64,000 nt of DNA, taken from assembly GCF_902810445.1 (NCBI RefSeq), contig NZ_LR778175.1, forward strand, positions 938,501 to 1,002,500. The letters run 5' to 3'. Position numbers and translations under genes: made by a program. Source of the stretch: Candidatus Nitrosacidococcus tergens. GTDB lineage: Bacteria > Pseudomonadota > Gammaproteobacteria > Nitrosococcales > Nitrosococcaceae. Below are positions 1-8,774 of the stretch, piece by piece. The stretch's first letter is position 1, and each line of letters starts with the position of its first letter. The notes under the pieces are model-generated. The model was not told the DNA's origin and did not search any database. It was given only the letters and a program-made list of their open reading frames with translations.

Positions 1-38
1 TAGCATCCCTGAATATCCCCTATGGCATAAATCGCCAT
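1..38 (-). CDS. apaH: Symmetrical diadenosine tetraphosphatase ApaH, N-terminal fragment cut by window edge
   Basis: Only the first twelve codons are inside the window. They read M-A-I-Y-A-I-G-D-I-Q-G-C, the start of the ApaH metallophosphoesterase, including the GDxxG metal-binding motif. ApaH hydrolyses Ap4A to two ADP. The ATG lies 4 bases after the apaG stop, the gene order known from many gammaproteobacteria, which strengthens the call even though the fragment is tiny. Probably co-transcribed with apaG, glk and pgl. Confidence 0.8.
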   Translation of the reverse strand, partial: MAIYAIGDIQGC

Positions 39-42
39 ATTT

Positions 43-423
43 TTAATGAATGCATCCAGGTACAGCCAATGAGAAAATGCCTATATTCGCTTCAAAAGCA
101 ACCCCATCCTCGGTAACCATACAGTAACTACCCTGCATCGTACCTACCGGAGTTTCAAGCATGGCACCACTGGTATAACAAAATTCTCCACCTGGCTTTA
201 GATAGGGCTGTTTTCCAACCACGCCTTGTCCATGTATTTCTTGTATTTGCCCTTCCCCATTAGTAATCACCCAGTGCCTTGTTAATAGGGTTACTGCTAC
301 CGTATTTAAGTTACGAATTTTTATAGTATAAGCAAAAATATACCTAGAGTCAGTAGGATCTGACTGCTCCTCAACAAAAAAGGTCTCTGCTGTTACTGCA
401 ACTTTATAAGCGGAATCTTCCAT
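43..423 (-). CDS. apaG: ApaG family protein (Co2+/Mg2+ efflux-associated, DUF525)
   Basis: A 126-residue protein covering the full ApaG domain: an immunoglobulin-like fold with the typical blocks RYIFAYTIKIRN, RHWVITNGEG, GVVGKQPYL, TSGAMLETPVGTMQG and the C-terminal FSLAVPG. The biochemical role is not settled; the family was linked to cobalt resistance and magnesium efflux and is genetically tied to apaH. A TTG 51 bases upstream would add 17 residues without family counterpart and would overlap glk, so the ATG at 423, matching the usual length of about 125, is preferred. It sits 19 bases after the glk stop and 4 bases before apaH, so it is part of the same transcription unit. Confidence 0.93.
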   Translation of the reverse strand: MEDSAYKVAVTAETFFVEEQSDPTDSRYIFAYTIKIRNLNTVAVTLLTRHWVITNGEGQIQEIHGQGVVGKQPYLKPGGEFCYTSGAMLETPVGTMQGSYCMVTEDGVAFEANIGIFSLAVPGCIH

Positions 424-442
424 GAGACTAGCTATTAAAATA

Positions 443-1459
443 TTACATTTTTCTGTCTTTATATCTTGCAGCAACTAGAGATGCACCCCACAAGCCAACT
501 TTCGGTTCTAAAATCACTTTAACTGGGATATGCTCCAACAATACAGATAAACGCCCCTTATTAAGGAAAGCTTTCATAAATCCACCTGCCTGTAAATATT
601 TAAGTATTTTAGGAGCAATACCTCCTCCTATAAATACACCCCCTTGAGAAATACAAGTAAGCGCTAAATTACCTGCTTGTGCTCCATAAATTTGAGCAAA
701 TAATTCCAATGATTTATTCGCCAAAGAATCTTCATATTCCATAGCAAAGCGACTAATAGCTGCTGCGGGATCTCCTTCTCGCATCGCATCTTTTAGTGCA
801 GGATTTTCAGCAGCTGGACTCTGCTCTTTGAGAAAACGATAAATGTTAACAAGTCCGCTACCCGATAATAAGCGCTCATAGGAAACCCTAGCTAAACTCT
901 GAGAGAGATATTCTAATAATTTAATTTGAAATGGCCCTGAAGGAGCAAAATCTACATGTCCTCCTTCAGTAGCTAATACTTGATAATGTCCTAATTGTTC
1001 ATGCCACACTAAAAGTGCTTGACCTAATCCTGTACCTGCTCCAATAAGTGTTTGCGGTGCTTTTAGTTCAGGATCTCCTTGTTGTAACACCGCAAAATCA
1101 TCTGGGCATAAACACTCAATACCATAGCCTTGTGCTTGAAAGTCATTAATTAAAATGACTTGTGGTATTTTAAATTTTACTTTTAGTGCCTCTGGATCAA
1201 GTTGCCAAGGAAGATTAGTTGCTTTAGCAACCCCATTAACCACAGGACCTGCTACAGCAAAACAAGCACTTACAAGATCTTTAGTGATTTTATTATCCAC
1301 TTCAGATAAAAATTCTTGCAGTAAAGTATCAAAGCTCAAATAATCATTACTATGATAACGATGTTCTACCAGAACGTGGCGATCCTCTCTTTTCTCTGCC
1401 CACTCGATAATCTGAAATAGGGTTTTAGTGCCTCCAATATCTGCTGCTAATACTCTCAT
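443..1459 (-). CDS. glk: Glucokinase (E. coli Glk type)
   Basis: This 338-residue protein phosphorylates glucose with ATP to glucose-6-phosphate in the cytosol. The N-terminus has the phosphate-binding motif LAADIGGTKT; further blocks are ATNLPWQLD, VILINDFQAQGYG with the catalytic Asp, the second phosphate loop IGAGTGLGQALL, TEGGHVDFAP, and the adenosine-site block GGVFIGGGIAP. Length fits the Glk (PF02685) family rather than ROK kinases. Its ATG overlaps the pgl stop as ATGA, indicating translational coupling. Together with pgl it feeds glucose into the pentose phosphate route; zwf is not in the window. Confidence 0.95.
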   Translation of the reverse strand: MRVLAADIGGTKTLFQIIEWAEKREDRHVLVEHRYHSNDYLSFDTLLQEFLSEVDNKITKDLVSACFAVAGPVVNGVAKATNLPWQLDPEALKVKFKIPQVILINDFQAQGYGIECLCPDDFAVLQQGDPELKAPQTLIGAGTGLGQALLVWHEQLGHYQVLATEGGHVDFAPSGPFQIKLLEYLSQSLARVSYERLLSGSGLVNIYRFLKEQSPAAENPALKDAMREGDPAAAISRFAMEYEDSLANKSLELFAQIYGAQAGNLALTCISQGGVFIGGGIAPKILKYLQAGGFMKAFLNKGRLSVLLEHIPVKVILEPKVGLWGASLVAARYKDRKM

Positions 1460-2184
1460 TGTTTATTCTCCCACACTTGTGCTGCCTGCTTATCTAAATA
1501 CCAAAAAACTTCTTTTTTAGCTTGTAGCAGGAGTTGAATTGGATAATCCCTACCTTCTGGATTTTTTAAAATATTAGCAATCACTGGAGATTTATCTATT
1601 CCAGCAGCTAAAAATAAAACTTGATGTGCTTGTTCAATTAAAGGATAGGTGATACTAACTCGCCATGTACTCAATTTTTCTACATATACTGCCGCAACTA
1701 AACGATCATGTATTTCCAAAATAGAAGTATGAGGAAAAAGAGAGGCAGTATGCCCGTCTGCCCCTACCCCTAAAAGAATAAGATCAAATTTATTATCGGG
1801 TAAGTAATTTTTTAAAAGTTCAGCATAGCTATTTGCTGATACTTGAGGATTAGGATCTTCGGTTGGTATTCTAAATACTTGATAGGGGGGAGTAGGTATT
1901 TGATCGAGAAAGGACTCTCGTGCCATACGGTAATTACTATCCTTATCATCCATAGGTACATAGCGTTCATCGCCAAAATAGATATATACTCGTGTCCAAT
2001 CTATTTCATCTATATAGGGTGTACTTGCTAACAGTTTATATAAACCCTTTGGCGTGTTACCTCCAGATAAGGCAACATGAAACGAACCCTTTTGACTAAT
2101 TGCTGAATTAGCCACCTCTTTCCAATAATCTGCTGCACCTTGATAAAGATCAGATTGAGTAGGAAATACTCGGATTCTATCCAT
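1456..2184 (-). CDS. pgl: 6-phosphogluconolactonase (DevB/SOL type)
   Basis: A 242-residue cytosolic enzyme hydrolysing 6-phosphogluconolactone to 6-phosphogluconate, step two of the oxidative pentose phosphate pathway. Visible family blocks are ALSGGNTPKGLYKLL near residue 40, YIYFGDERYVPMDDKDSNY near 88 and the hallmark LLGVGADGHTASLFP near 138, with the catalytic His. It is first in the pgl-glk-apaG-apaH unit and overlaps glk by four bases. About 95 bases separate it from the upstream DUF4342 gene, so its promoter may lie there. Confidence 0.95.
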   Translation of the reverse strand: MDRIRVFPTQSDLYQGAADYWKEVANSAISQKGSFHVALSGGNTPKGLYKLLASTPYIDEIDWTRVYIYFGDERYVPMDDKDSNYRMARESFLDQIPTPPYQVFRIPTEDPNPQVSANSYAELLKNYLPDNKFDLILLGVGADGHTASLFPHTSILEIHDRLVAAVYVEKLSTWRVSITYPLIEQAHQVLFLAAGIDKSPVIANILKNPEGRDYPIQLLLQAKKEVFWYLDKQAAQVWENKQ

Positions 2185-2278
2185 AATTCACCCCATTTAT
2201 CCTATATTAATGATTAAAATACCATATAAGTTTATTTGCAATTAGCCAATCGGCTTAAACTTAATTGGCATGGTTAAA

Positions 2279-2521
2279 TTAAGTGATCTCAACCTTAATT
2301 TGCTTAAATAAAGCAAATAATGCACTTATTGCAGTTAATTTTGGCACAAAGATAATAAGTATACCTACTACCACAAGAGCTGCCGCTAGAGGTACATCAG
2401 TTAAAATACTTCCTTGATTACCATAAATAGAGAGCCGATATAAACTAATATTTTTTACTACTTTAGTGATGAGCGCTATAAATTTTTCATATTGTTCTTT
2501 AAACATATCTGTATTTTGCAT
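2279..2521 (-). CDS. Small DUF4342-like membrane-associated protein
   Basis: An 80-residue protein with a charged N-terminal third, a middle block KNISLYRLSIYGNQG, and one long hydrophobic segment at about residues 44-71 (VPLAAALVVVGILII onward) ending in KVEIT. This order, a basic strand followed by an 'I-P-L' stretch, a glycine/alanine helix and a short acidic end, resembles DUF4342 (PF14242), a family of unknown function. The match is by pattern only. It lies between the glycosyltransferase and pgl on the same strand; no functional tie is evident. Confidence 0.6.
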   Translation of the reverse strand: MQNTDMFKEQYEKFIALITKVVKNISLYRLSIYGNQGSILTDVPLAAALVVVGILIIFVPKLTAISALFALFKQIKVEIT

Positions 2522-2581
2522 ATTTTACACTACCTATATTTTGTACTGATAGTACTTAAAAAAAATATTAATAACTATATA

Positions 2582-3868
2582 TTAAACTTGATTAGGTAAA
2601 ACAGGTTTTCCTGTAGCGGCAACCTGTTCAATAATTTTAACGGCTAAATCAACCCCTCCTGATTTTTTTATTGATTCTTGCATTTTCAATGCCTTCTCTT
2701 TGTAAGATTTATCTTCTAGCACCTTTTTAATTGCCTCAGTGAGCCTAGGAGCAGTTAGTCGAAAAATATGTACTACCTCCCCTACCCCAGTCCATGCAAT
2801 ACGTGCGGCAACACCTGGTTGATCGCTAGTAATAGGAATAGCAACTAAGGGTACACCATTAGTGAGTGCTTCTAAAGTTGAATTTAATCCTGCATGGGTA
2901 ATCATCAATGTAGCTCGTTTTAATAATTCTAATTGAGGAGCATAATTGACTACGATTGGATTTCCAGGCAGAGAAGGAAGCATTGTTTTATCCCCCGATC
3001 CTCCTAGGGACAGTACTAATTGAATATTTAAATTTTTACAAGCATCAGCAATAATATGAAAAGTACTTTCTGCCTTATTTTGAATAGTACCTAAAGAGGC
3101 ATAAACTAAAGGTTTATCTGATGATAATTTCTCCCATGGAAACCCTATCTCTTCTCGGTGCTCTTCCGAATGGTAAGGTCCTGTAAAATGAAAATAGGGA
3201 GGTAAATCAGTTCTAGGAAATTCAAATCCTTTAGGTTGTTGGCTAATTTGAGCAAGGGAGGAATAATCATCATTAGGATTAGGATGAAGCGGAAGCCCCC
3301 ACTGCTTCCGATAGCTACTTAGCACCCTACTAATAGGTTTTGATATATAGTAGAGTAACTGATATCCCATCCAGTTTCTCATATTGCCAAGCAGGCTATT
3401 AGGGCGATAATGCCAAGGCATAAATACAGGAGGAATAGATGAATCTGCGTTAAGCACTACGGCACTACATATACTCACAAAAGGAATCTGTAAGTATTCA
3501 GCAACCCCATCTGCACCTCGGGAGGTTTGATCGATAAGTAGCACATCAATCCCGGTTGTTTTAATTATTTGAGGAGCATCTTCCATAATAGCAGCTGCCT
3601 TTCTTCCAAATAAGGCAATTGCATGGCGTAATGCAGTGAGTCCATCTGTTTTCCCCATTTCCGCAAGAGGATCATCCATACTTCCTAATGGAAAATCATG
3701 CGTACCTATAGGCGAGAAATCCAGGTTTGCGGCGACCACTCTAGCTTGTGCATCTAAAAAATTAATTACAGTTACTTTATGTCCACGTTCTTTTAATTTT
3801 TGCCCTATAGGGAGAAACGTGTTTAAATGCCCAGTTGCTGCAGGGCAAACAATACCAAAATGAGTCAT
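2582..3868 (-). CDS. GT1-family glycosyltransferase (UDP-glucosyltransferase/YjiC/CrtX-like)
   Basis: A 428-residue GT-B fold enzyme. The N-terminal acceptor half opens with FGIVCPAATGHLNTFLPIG, the typical start of MGT/CrtX-like enzymes. The C-terminal donor half has PLVYASLGTIQNK, the linker VNYAPQLELLKRA and the nucleotide-sugar signature ITHAGLNSTLEALTNGVPLVA followed by DQPGVAARI. The family transfers glucose or related sugars to lipophilic acceptors such as macrolides, sterols or zeaxanthin; the acceptor here cannot be read from sequence. No carotenoid genes adjoin it. It is divergent from the porin gene, with 87 bases between them. Confidence 0.85.
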   Translation of the reverse strand: MTHFGIVCPAATGHLNTFLPIGQKLKERGHKVTVINFLDAQARVVAANLDFSPIGTHDFPLGSMDDPLAEMGKTDGLTALRHAIALFGRKAAAIMEDAPQIIKTTGIDVLLIDQTSRGADGVAEYLQIPFVSICSAVVLNADSSIPPVFMPWHYRPNSLLGNMRNWMGYQLLYYISKPISRVLSSYRKQWGLPLHPNPNDDYSSLAQISQQPKGFEFPRTDLPPYFHFTGPYHSEEHREEIGFPWEKLSSDKPLVYASLGTIQNKAESTFHIIADACKNLNIQLVLSLGGSGDKTMLPSLPGNPIVVNYAPQLELLKRATLMITHAGLNSTLEALTNGVPLVAIPITSDQPGVAARIAWTGVGEVVHIFRLTAPRLTEAIKKVLEDKSYKEKALKMQESIKKSGGVDLAVKIIEQVAATGKPVLPNQV

Positions 3869-3955
3869 GAATAAAAGGCTCCGAAGCGATTGATTTTTGT
3901 TTCAGTAATATAACTAAAAAATGGCCTACATTATAGGCATTTATTTAAGTTTGTC

Positions 3956-5383
3956 ATGATTAGTTTTCAATATATTATTTTTATTACATTTTACATAATA
4001 TTTTCTTTCTATCCGTTTAAGATTTTTTCTCAAGAATTTTCTGCTCATCACTTAGCAGAAAAGGCAAAGATTAACGCATTTCAAGCAAGTAAAAATCAGC
4101 CGCTGCAACTATCAGAATCAGAAATCGAGTTTAAAGAATCAAAAAGACTACAAGGATTTGAACAAGGATTTATTCAAAGAAACAGGTTAGATGAAATTAA
4201 TCCTAAATCCCTTGAGTGGGGTACAGATCTTTTCTCTGGGGATGGAATATATTTACGCACAATTGATCGGGATTTTGAAGTTGGTCTTCATGGTTATTTG
4301 CAAATAGATCACCGATCTTTTTTTGGCCCAACGCCTAACCTTTTAATGGCAAGACGTGCCCGCCCCTATATTGCTGGCAGAGTATTTCGTTATCTTAACT
4401 TTAAGTATATGCCGGACTTTGGTCAATTTAGGCAAGTACTTACAGTGGATGGGTTTCTTGATTTTAGCTATTGGTCTCAATTTCGAATCATGGCAGGGAA
4501 ATTTCGTCTTCCTGTAGAACTAGAAATGCAGCAAACTGCTCGAGAAAATTTATTTATTGAGCGAGGTCTGCCTATGAATTTAGTCCCCAATCGAGGAACT
4601 GGAATCAAATTTTACGGAGATGTGCTAGCTAATCGGCTGAGTTACCAATTTGGTTTTTTTACCGGTATGCGAGACAATACCATTACTACTGATTTCCAAT
4701 CCTATGATGGCTATGATTTTACCGCAAGGGTGATGGCACATCCTTTCATTAATCAAACCGATCATTGGTTAAAGGAGCTTGGGATCGGAGTAGGTAGTAT
4801 GTATGGTAATGTAAGTGGGCAGATCTCTAATTTTAGAGATCCAGGTCAAGGCATTGGAGGAATTTATTTTTTTCAGTATCAAAATGGTACTGTTGCCGCT
4901 GGACAGAACTTTGATATTGCCCCTCAGTTCTACTACACTCGAGGTCCTTTTAGAGCCTTTGGAGAGTATGTGTTTCATAATCAGAATATAAAAAATACTA
5001 CCGCTAGAGGAACGCTTAATCACCAAGCCTGGCAAGTTGCTGCCTCTTATATCCTCACCGGAGAAAATGCTGTTTTTGTTCCAAGTGGAGTCATTGTAAA
5101 ACACAATTTTGATCCATCTCAACACTATTGGGGGGCAGTGGAAATCAAAGCTCGCTATAATGAGCTTTATGTAGATCCTCATGCTTTTCCTTTATTTGCT
5201 GATCCTAATAAAAGTGCAACTGGTGCAAAAGGATGGACTGTAGGCGTAAACTGGTATTTCACCTCTCAAATGAAAGCAATGTTGGACTATCAGCAAGCCA
5301 CCTTTCAAGGAAAAGGAGGTAAAACCCTTGGAAATCATGGGGTAGAACACTTGCTTATGACTAGGCTACAATATGTTTTCTAG
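3956..5383 (+). CDS. Phosphate-selective porin OprP/OprO family, copy 1
   Basis: A 475-residue outer-membrane beta-barrel. A hydrophobic signal segment covers residues 1-25 with a likely cleavage near IFSQ-E. A polar linker of about 60 residues follows, then the Porin_O_P barrel: GIYLRTIDRDFEVGLHGYLQID, RARPYIAGRVFRYLNFKYMPDFGQ, SQFRIMAGKFRLPVELE, and a terminal strand ending in F (LLMTRLQYVF), the outer-membrane assembly signal. OprP-type trimers pass phosphate or polyphosphate; specificity is not proven here. It has a close paralogue downstream (6765-8063) that lacks most of the linker, with a TauE/SafE gene between. No strong ribosome-binding site precedes the ATG. Confidence 0.88.
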   Translation: MISFQYIIFITFYIIFSFYPFKIFSQEFSAHHLAEKAKINAFQASKNQPLQLSESEIEFKESKRLQGFEQGFIQRNRLDEINPKSLEWGTDLFSGDGIYLRTIDRDFEVGLHGYLQIDHRSFFGPTPNLLMARRARPYIAGRVFRYLNFKYMPDFGQFRQVLTVDGFLDFSYWSQFRIMAGKFRLPVELEMQQTARENLFIERGLPMNLVPNRGTGIKFYGDVLANRLSYQFGFFTGMRDNTITTDFQSYDGYDFTARVMAHPFINQTDHWLKELGIGVGSMYGNVSGQISNFRDPGQGIGGIYFFQYQNGTVAAGQNFDIAPQFYYTRGPFRAFGEYVFHNQNIKNTTARGTLNHQAWQVAASYILTGENAVFVPSGVIVKHNFDPSQHYWGAVEIKARYNELYVDPHAFPLFADPNKSATGAKGWTVGVNWYFTSQMKAMLDYQQATFQGKGGKTLGNHGVEHLLMTRLQYVF

Positions 5384-5895
5384 CTTAAAAGGAAATTTAT
5401 AATTTCTTTATAATAAGCTCACCAGTCTGCTGTTTTTTACACCCACCGCTTTATCATGCACAGTTTTTTAAACTTAATAATGTATATATCCATACATGCT
5501 AAGTAGTTCTTATTCTAAATTAATTACCTGTTAGATTAAAAATTCTAACTCAATTAACCTTTCTTAAAACAGTCAGATAGGTCGGGAGGATTGCTATTCC
5601 TTCTCCCACTAAGAACCTGCTTGTGATTTTCATCGCACCCTGACAAGGCAATGCTGACAGTTAAAGTGCTCGTAGCTTTAAGCTATCTCCCTGTGTTTTT
5701 CTATCAAATAATTTCTTTTACCACTGCATTATTTCCTATGCAGGTTGCAACTTTTGTAGCCTTAGCCCTATAGTTATATATAATTTTTAATTATATATAA
5801 CTATAAAAATATAATTTTATTTAATATAAAATATTAAATATTATTCAAGGAAGTTTTAATCAGATCATTCTTGTCTTAATTATAGGAAATTACAT
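5384..5895. other. 512-bp gap between porin copy 1 and the TauE/SafE gene
   Basis: No coding region found. The middle part, about 5575-5730, is less AT-rich than its flanks and read on the minus strand resembles the decayed 3' end of an IS200/IS605-type tnpB element (see findings). A perfect AT-rich inverted repeat lies at 5769-5805. The last 80 bases are almost pure A/T and probably carry the promoter of the exporter gene, followed by an AGGAAA ribosome-binding site before 5896. Confidence 0.6.
5769..5805. repeat. Perfect 17-bp inverted repeat with 3-nt loop
   Basis: Arms 5769-5785 and 5789-5805 are exact reverse complements, separated by TTT. The stem is nearly all A/T (TATAGTTATATATAATT). 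It lies 90 bases upstream of the TauE/SafE start. It may be a protein-binding site, a cruciform, or a weak terminator for porin copy 1; the sequence alone does not decide. Confidence 0.7.
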
Positions 5896-6696
5896 ATGGA
5901 ACTAGGATATATAGTATCTGGCTTATTCGTGGGATTTGTAGTGGGTTTGACGGGAGTAGGCGGTGGTTCGCTTATGACTCCAATTTTAATTTTTGGATTT
6001 GGTCTCTCTCCCTTAAGAGCAGTCGGTACTGATCTACTCTTTGCTGCACTTACCAAGATAGGTGGAGTTTGGAGCCATTGGCACCATCACACCATTCAGT
6101 GGCACATTGTGGGATTTCTCGCCTTAGGCAGTATCCCTTCAACATTAATTACTTTACAAATATTAAAAACTTTTCAATATCATGATCAACAGCTTACCTA
6201 TGTAATTAATTTAATCTTAGGCATAGCATTAATTTTAACAGCCCTTGCGTTATCGTTAAAAGGTTGGCTAATAAATACTATCAAAGCTAACAATTCCTCT
6301 AAGGTTGTACTAATCATTCGACATCTGCGATCGAATCAAGATTTTATTATGATAAGTACGATTGTTACTGGTTGGGTATTAGGGTTTATCGTCACTATGT
6401 CTTCAATCGGAGCAGGTGCTTTAGGATCTGTTGCTTTATTGTATCTCTACCCAAATCTATACATGAATCAGCTCGCAGCTACTGATATTGCTCATGCAGT
6501 CCCTTTAACTATCATTGCTGGTTTAGGGCATTGGCATTTAGGATCAGTAGATACACATATTTTGTTTAATCTCCTTTTAGGCTCTCTTCCTGGGGTTTTT
6601 CTAGGTAGTCGTTTAAGTATTAGTATTCCAGATAGAGCCATACAAATTACTCTTTCTACTTTGCTCATGCTAATTGGTATTAAATTCATTCTTTAA
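5896..6696 (+). CDS. TauE/SafE family membrane transporter (sulfite/organosulfonate exporter type)
   Basis: A 266-residue integral membrane protein with about eight hydrophobic segments arranged as two halves. The first half carries the family motif FVGLTGVGGGSLMTPIL and GTDLLFAALTK; the second half repeats it as TMSSIGAGALGSVALL and ATDIAHAVPLTI. TauE/SafE (PF01925, COG0730) proteins export sulfite, sulfoacetate or related anions. The ATG follows an AGGAAA site. It sits between two paralogous anion-type porins on the same strand, so joint anion handling is plausible but inferred. Confidence 0.88.
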   Translation: MELGYIVSGLFVGFVVGLTGVGGGSLMTPILIFGFGLSPLRAVGTDLLFAALTKIGGVWSHWHHHTIQWHIVGFLALGSIPSTLITLQILKTFQYHDQQLTYVINLILGIALILTALALSLKGWLINTIKANNSSKVVLIIRHLRSNQDFIMISTIVTGWVLGFIVTMSSIGAGALGSVALLYLYPNLYMNQLAATDIAHAVPLTIIAGLGHWHLGSVDTHILFNLLLGSLPGVFLGSRLSISIPDRAIQITLSTLLMLIGIKFIL

Positions 6697-6764
6697 ATAT
6701 AAAAATTTAACCATTAATGCAATATGTACTTATCTGCTTCGTATCTGGCTTTGTAGTAGAATAT

Positions 6765-8063
6765 ATGGCATATCATACTATTTTTATTATTTTTTTTAGC
6801 TTTATTTTTTTTCTTTCAAAAGGGGTTTTTTCTCAGGAATTATCTACCAATAAATTCGATAAAACTAACCCTAAATCCCTTGAGTGGGGTTCGGATTTTC
6901 TATCTGGAAAAGGAATTTATTTACGTACTACCGATCGAGATTTTGAAATAAGTATTCACGGCTATTTACAAATAGATCAGCGATCTTTTTTTGGGCCCAC
7001 TCCTAATATTTTAATGGCTAGACGTGCCCGTCCTTCTATTGATGGCAGGCTATTTCGCTATTTTAGTTTTAAATACGCACCTGATTTAGGTCAATTTAGA
7101 ACTAACCTTGTTGTGGATGGATTTGTTGATTTTAGTTACTGGTCTCAATTTCGAATCATGGCAGGAAAATTTCGCCTTCCTGTGGGGTTAGAAATGCAGC
7201 AAACTACTCGAGATGCTTTATTCATTGAGCGAGGACTTACTATGGATTTAATTCCTAATCGAAGTACTGGAATACAATTTTATGGGGATCTATGGGAAAA
7301 TCGCTTAAGTTATCAATTTGGAGTCTTTGCAGGTATGCAGGATAATACAAACACTACTGATTTTGATGAGTCTCATGGCTATAATTTTGCCGCAAGAGTA
7401 ATGACCCATCCTTTTATCAATCAAACCGATCATTGGCTAAAGGCACTTGATATTGGGATAGGCAGCATGTATGGCAATACAAATGGGGAGCTCTCTAATT
7501 TTAGAGAGCCTGCCCAAGGAATTGGAGGAATTTATTTTTTTAATTATCAAGATGGCACCATTGCTGCTGGGCAAAATTTTACTATTGTTCCTCAATTTCA
7601 TTATATTCAAGGCCCTTTTAGAGCGTTTGGAGAATATGTGTTCCGTACCCAAAATGTGCAAAACATAGCTGTTCAACGTACCCTTTATTATCAAGCTTGG
7701 CAAATTGCCGCTTCCTATATCTTAACCAAGGACGATACTATTTTTGATTCAAATAGAATTCCAGGTGGAGTCATCGTAAAAGAAATTTTTAATCCATTCC
7801 AAGGACATTGGGGTGCAGTGGAAATTAAAGCTCGCTACAATGCGCTTTATGTAGATTCTCATGCTTTTCCTTTATTTGCTAATCCCAACCAAAATGCAAG
7901 TAGTGCCAAAGGATGGGCTATAGGGGTGAACTGGTATTTCACCTCTCAAACAAAAATGATGCTGGACTATCAGCAAGTCACTTTCCAAGGAGTAGGAGGA
8001 AAAACACTTGGAAATAATGGGGTAGAACACTTACTGATGGCTAGGCTACAATATGCCTTTTAA
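6765..8063 (+). CDS. Phosphate-selective porin OprP/OprO family, copy 2
   Basis: Paralogue of the porin at 3956, with the same blocks: GIYLRTTDRDFEISIHGYLQID, FRIMAGKFRLPVGLE, HPFINQTDHWLK, and a final barrel strand ending in F (LLMARLQYAF). The start at 6765 gives a single signal peptide (residues 1-24, cleavage near VFSQ-E) and 432 residues; an ATG at 6717 would add 16 hydrophobic residues and is less likely. Compared with copy 1, the linker after the signal peptide is shortened by about 50 residues, and a short insert is present near FDSNRIPGG. It probably shares the exporter transcript, being 68 bases downstream, and ends one base before the convergent DUF1134 gene. Confidence 0.87.
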   Translation: MAYHTIFIIFFSFIFFLSKGVFSQELSTNKFDKTNPKSLEWGSDFLSGKGIYLRTTDRDFEISIHGYLQIDQRSFFGPTPNILMARRARPSIDGRLFRYFSFKYAPDLGQFRTNLVVDGFVDFSYWSQFRIMAGKFRLPVGLEMQQTTRDALFIERGLTMDLIPNRSTGIQFYGDLWENRLSYQFGVFAGMQDNTNTTDFDESHGYNFAARVMTHPFINQTDHWLKALDIGIGSMYGNTNGELSNFREPAQGIGGIYFFNYQDGTIAAGQNFTIVPQFHYIQGPFRAFGEYVFRTQNVQNIAVQRTLYYQAWQIAASYILTKDDTIFDSNRIPGGVIVKEIFNPFQGHWGAVEIKARYNALYVDSHAFPLFANPNQNASSAKGWAIGVNWYFTSQTKMMLDYQQVTFQGVGGKTLGNNGVEHLLMARLQYAF

Positions 8064-8064
8064 T

Positions 8065-8742
8065 TTAAAATGGAGTCCATGATTTCTCTTCAGTAAAGCG
8101 GATGTACTCCACATTTACTCCGGCACGCCAACCAGAACTATTGCGCATGACTGCCAGTACTAAATCATCTTTTTTCATATAGCTGACTTTGATATTTCCA
8201 GGAAAATCTACACTATTCCCCATATTCGAAATTCTTTGAAAAAGCATTTCTGGATCATCCAAATGATAAATAAAAATAAATACTTTGGAGGCATTACCGC
8301 CAATATCAAGCCCTACTGACGGGATACGCCAGTATATTTCTTGATCCTGCCAATCCTCTCCATGTAATATCCCTTTACCATAACGCACCCCAAAAAGTGC
8401 AGCTCCTCCATTTTCTGTACCAGAAATATAGGCGGTAGGATCGCCATATTTTTTAAATATATTCTTTACTGCTTTTTGAAAGCTATTAATAGAAACATCA
8501 AGAGATTGGGCTGCTATACGAATAAGATCTGTATGGATAAAATCTTCTGCTGTATCACTACTCTCTTCAGTCTCTGATGCATCACTGCTCTCTTCAATCT
8601 CTGAAGATTCAAGCTGTTGTGCTTCTATTTCTTCACCATTGTTATCATTAATTAAATCAATTGTACTGACTGTAGCTCCATAAGCTATGGTATAAACAGC
8701 TAGAAATATAACCGTTAGCACAAAATGCCAGATCCTATTCAT
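8065..8742 (-). CDS. DUF1134 family exported protein, copy A (acidic insert)
   Basis: A 225-residue protein with an N-terminal signal peptide (residues 1-23, ending AYGA). Residues 36-67 are a strongly acidic Glu/Ser stretch with a repeated EESSD motif. The rest matches DUF1134 (PF06577): YISGTENGGAALFGVRYG, YWRIPSVGLDIGGNASKVFIFIYHL, a GW-R-GVNVEY block and a terminal W-PF. DUF1134 proteins are exported, function unknown. A second family member lies 31 bases upstream on the same strand, then a Slp-type lipoprotein, so the three are probably one transcript. Confidence 0.82.
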   Translation of the reverse strand: MNRIWHFVLTVIFLAVYTIAYGATVSTIDLINDNNGEEIEAQQLESSEIEESSDASETEESSDTAEDFIHTDLIRIAAQSLDVSINSFQKAVKNIFKKYGDPTAYISGTENGGAALFGVRYGKGILHGEDWQDQEIYWRIPSVGLDIGGNASKVFIFIYHLDDPEMLFQRISNMGNSVDFPGNIKVSYMKKDDLVLAVMRNSSGWRAGVNVEYIRFTEEKSWTPF

Positions 8743-8774
8743 ATTCCCTCCACTTTTTTACTTCCCTTTATTTT

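Noticed and set aside
2582..3868. Reading the GT1 glycosyltransferase and the AttH/CrtC-like gene as a carotenoid pathway.
   Set aside because: They are 50 kb apart and no phytoene synthase, desaturase or cyclase is in the window.
5769..5805. The A/T palindrome as terminal inverted repeat of a mobile element.
   Set aside because: There is no matching partner at the other side of the exporter or porins, no target-site duplication and no transposase.
7437..7703. Antisense frame of 88 codons inside porin copy 2, with a similar one in copy 1 (4769-5182).
   Set aside because: Both occupy the same region of the paralogous porins because the DNA is similar; they follow the porin codons in reverse and show no own signal.
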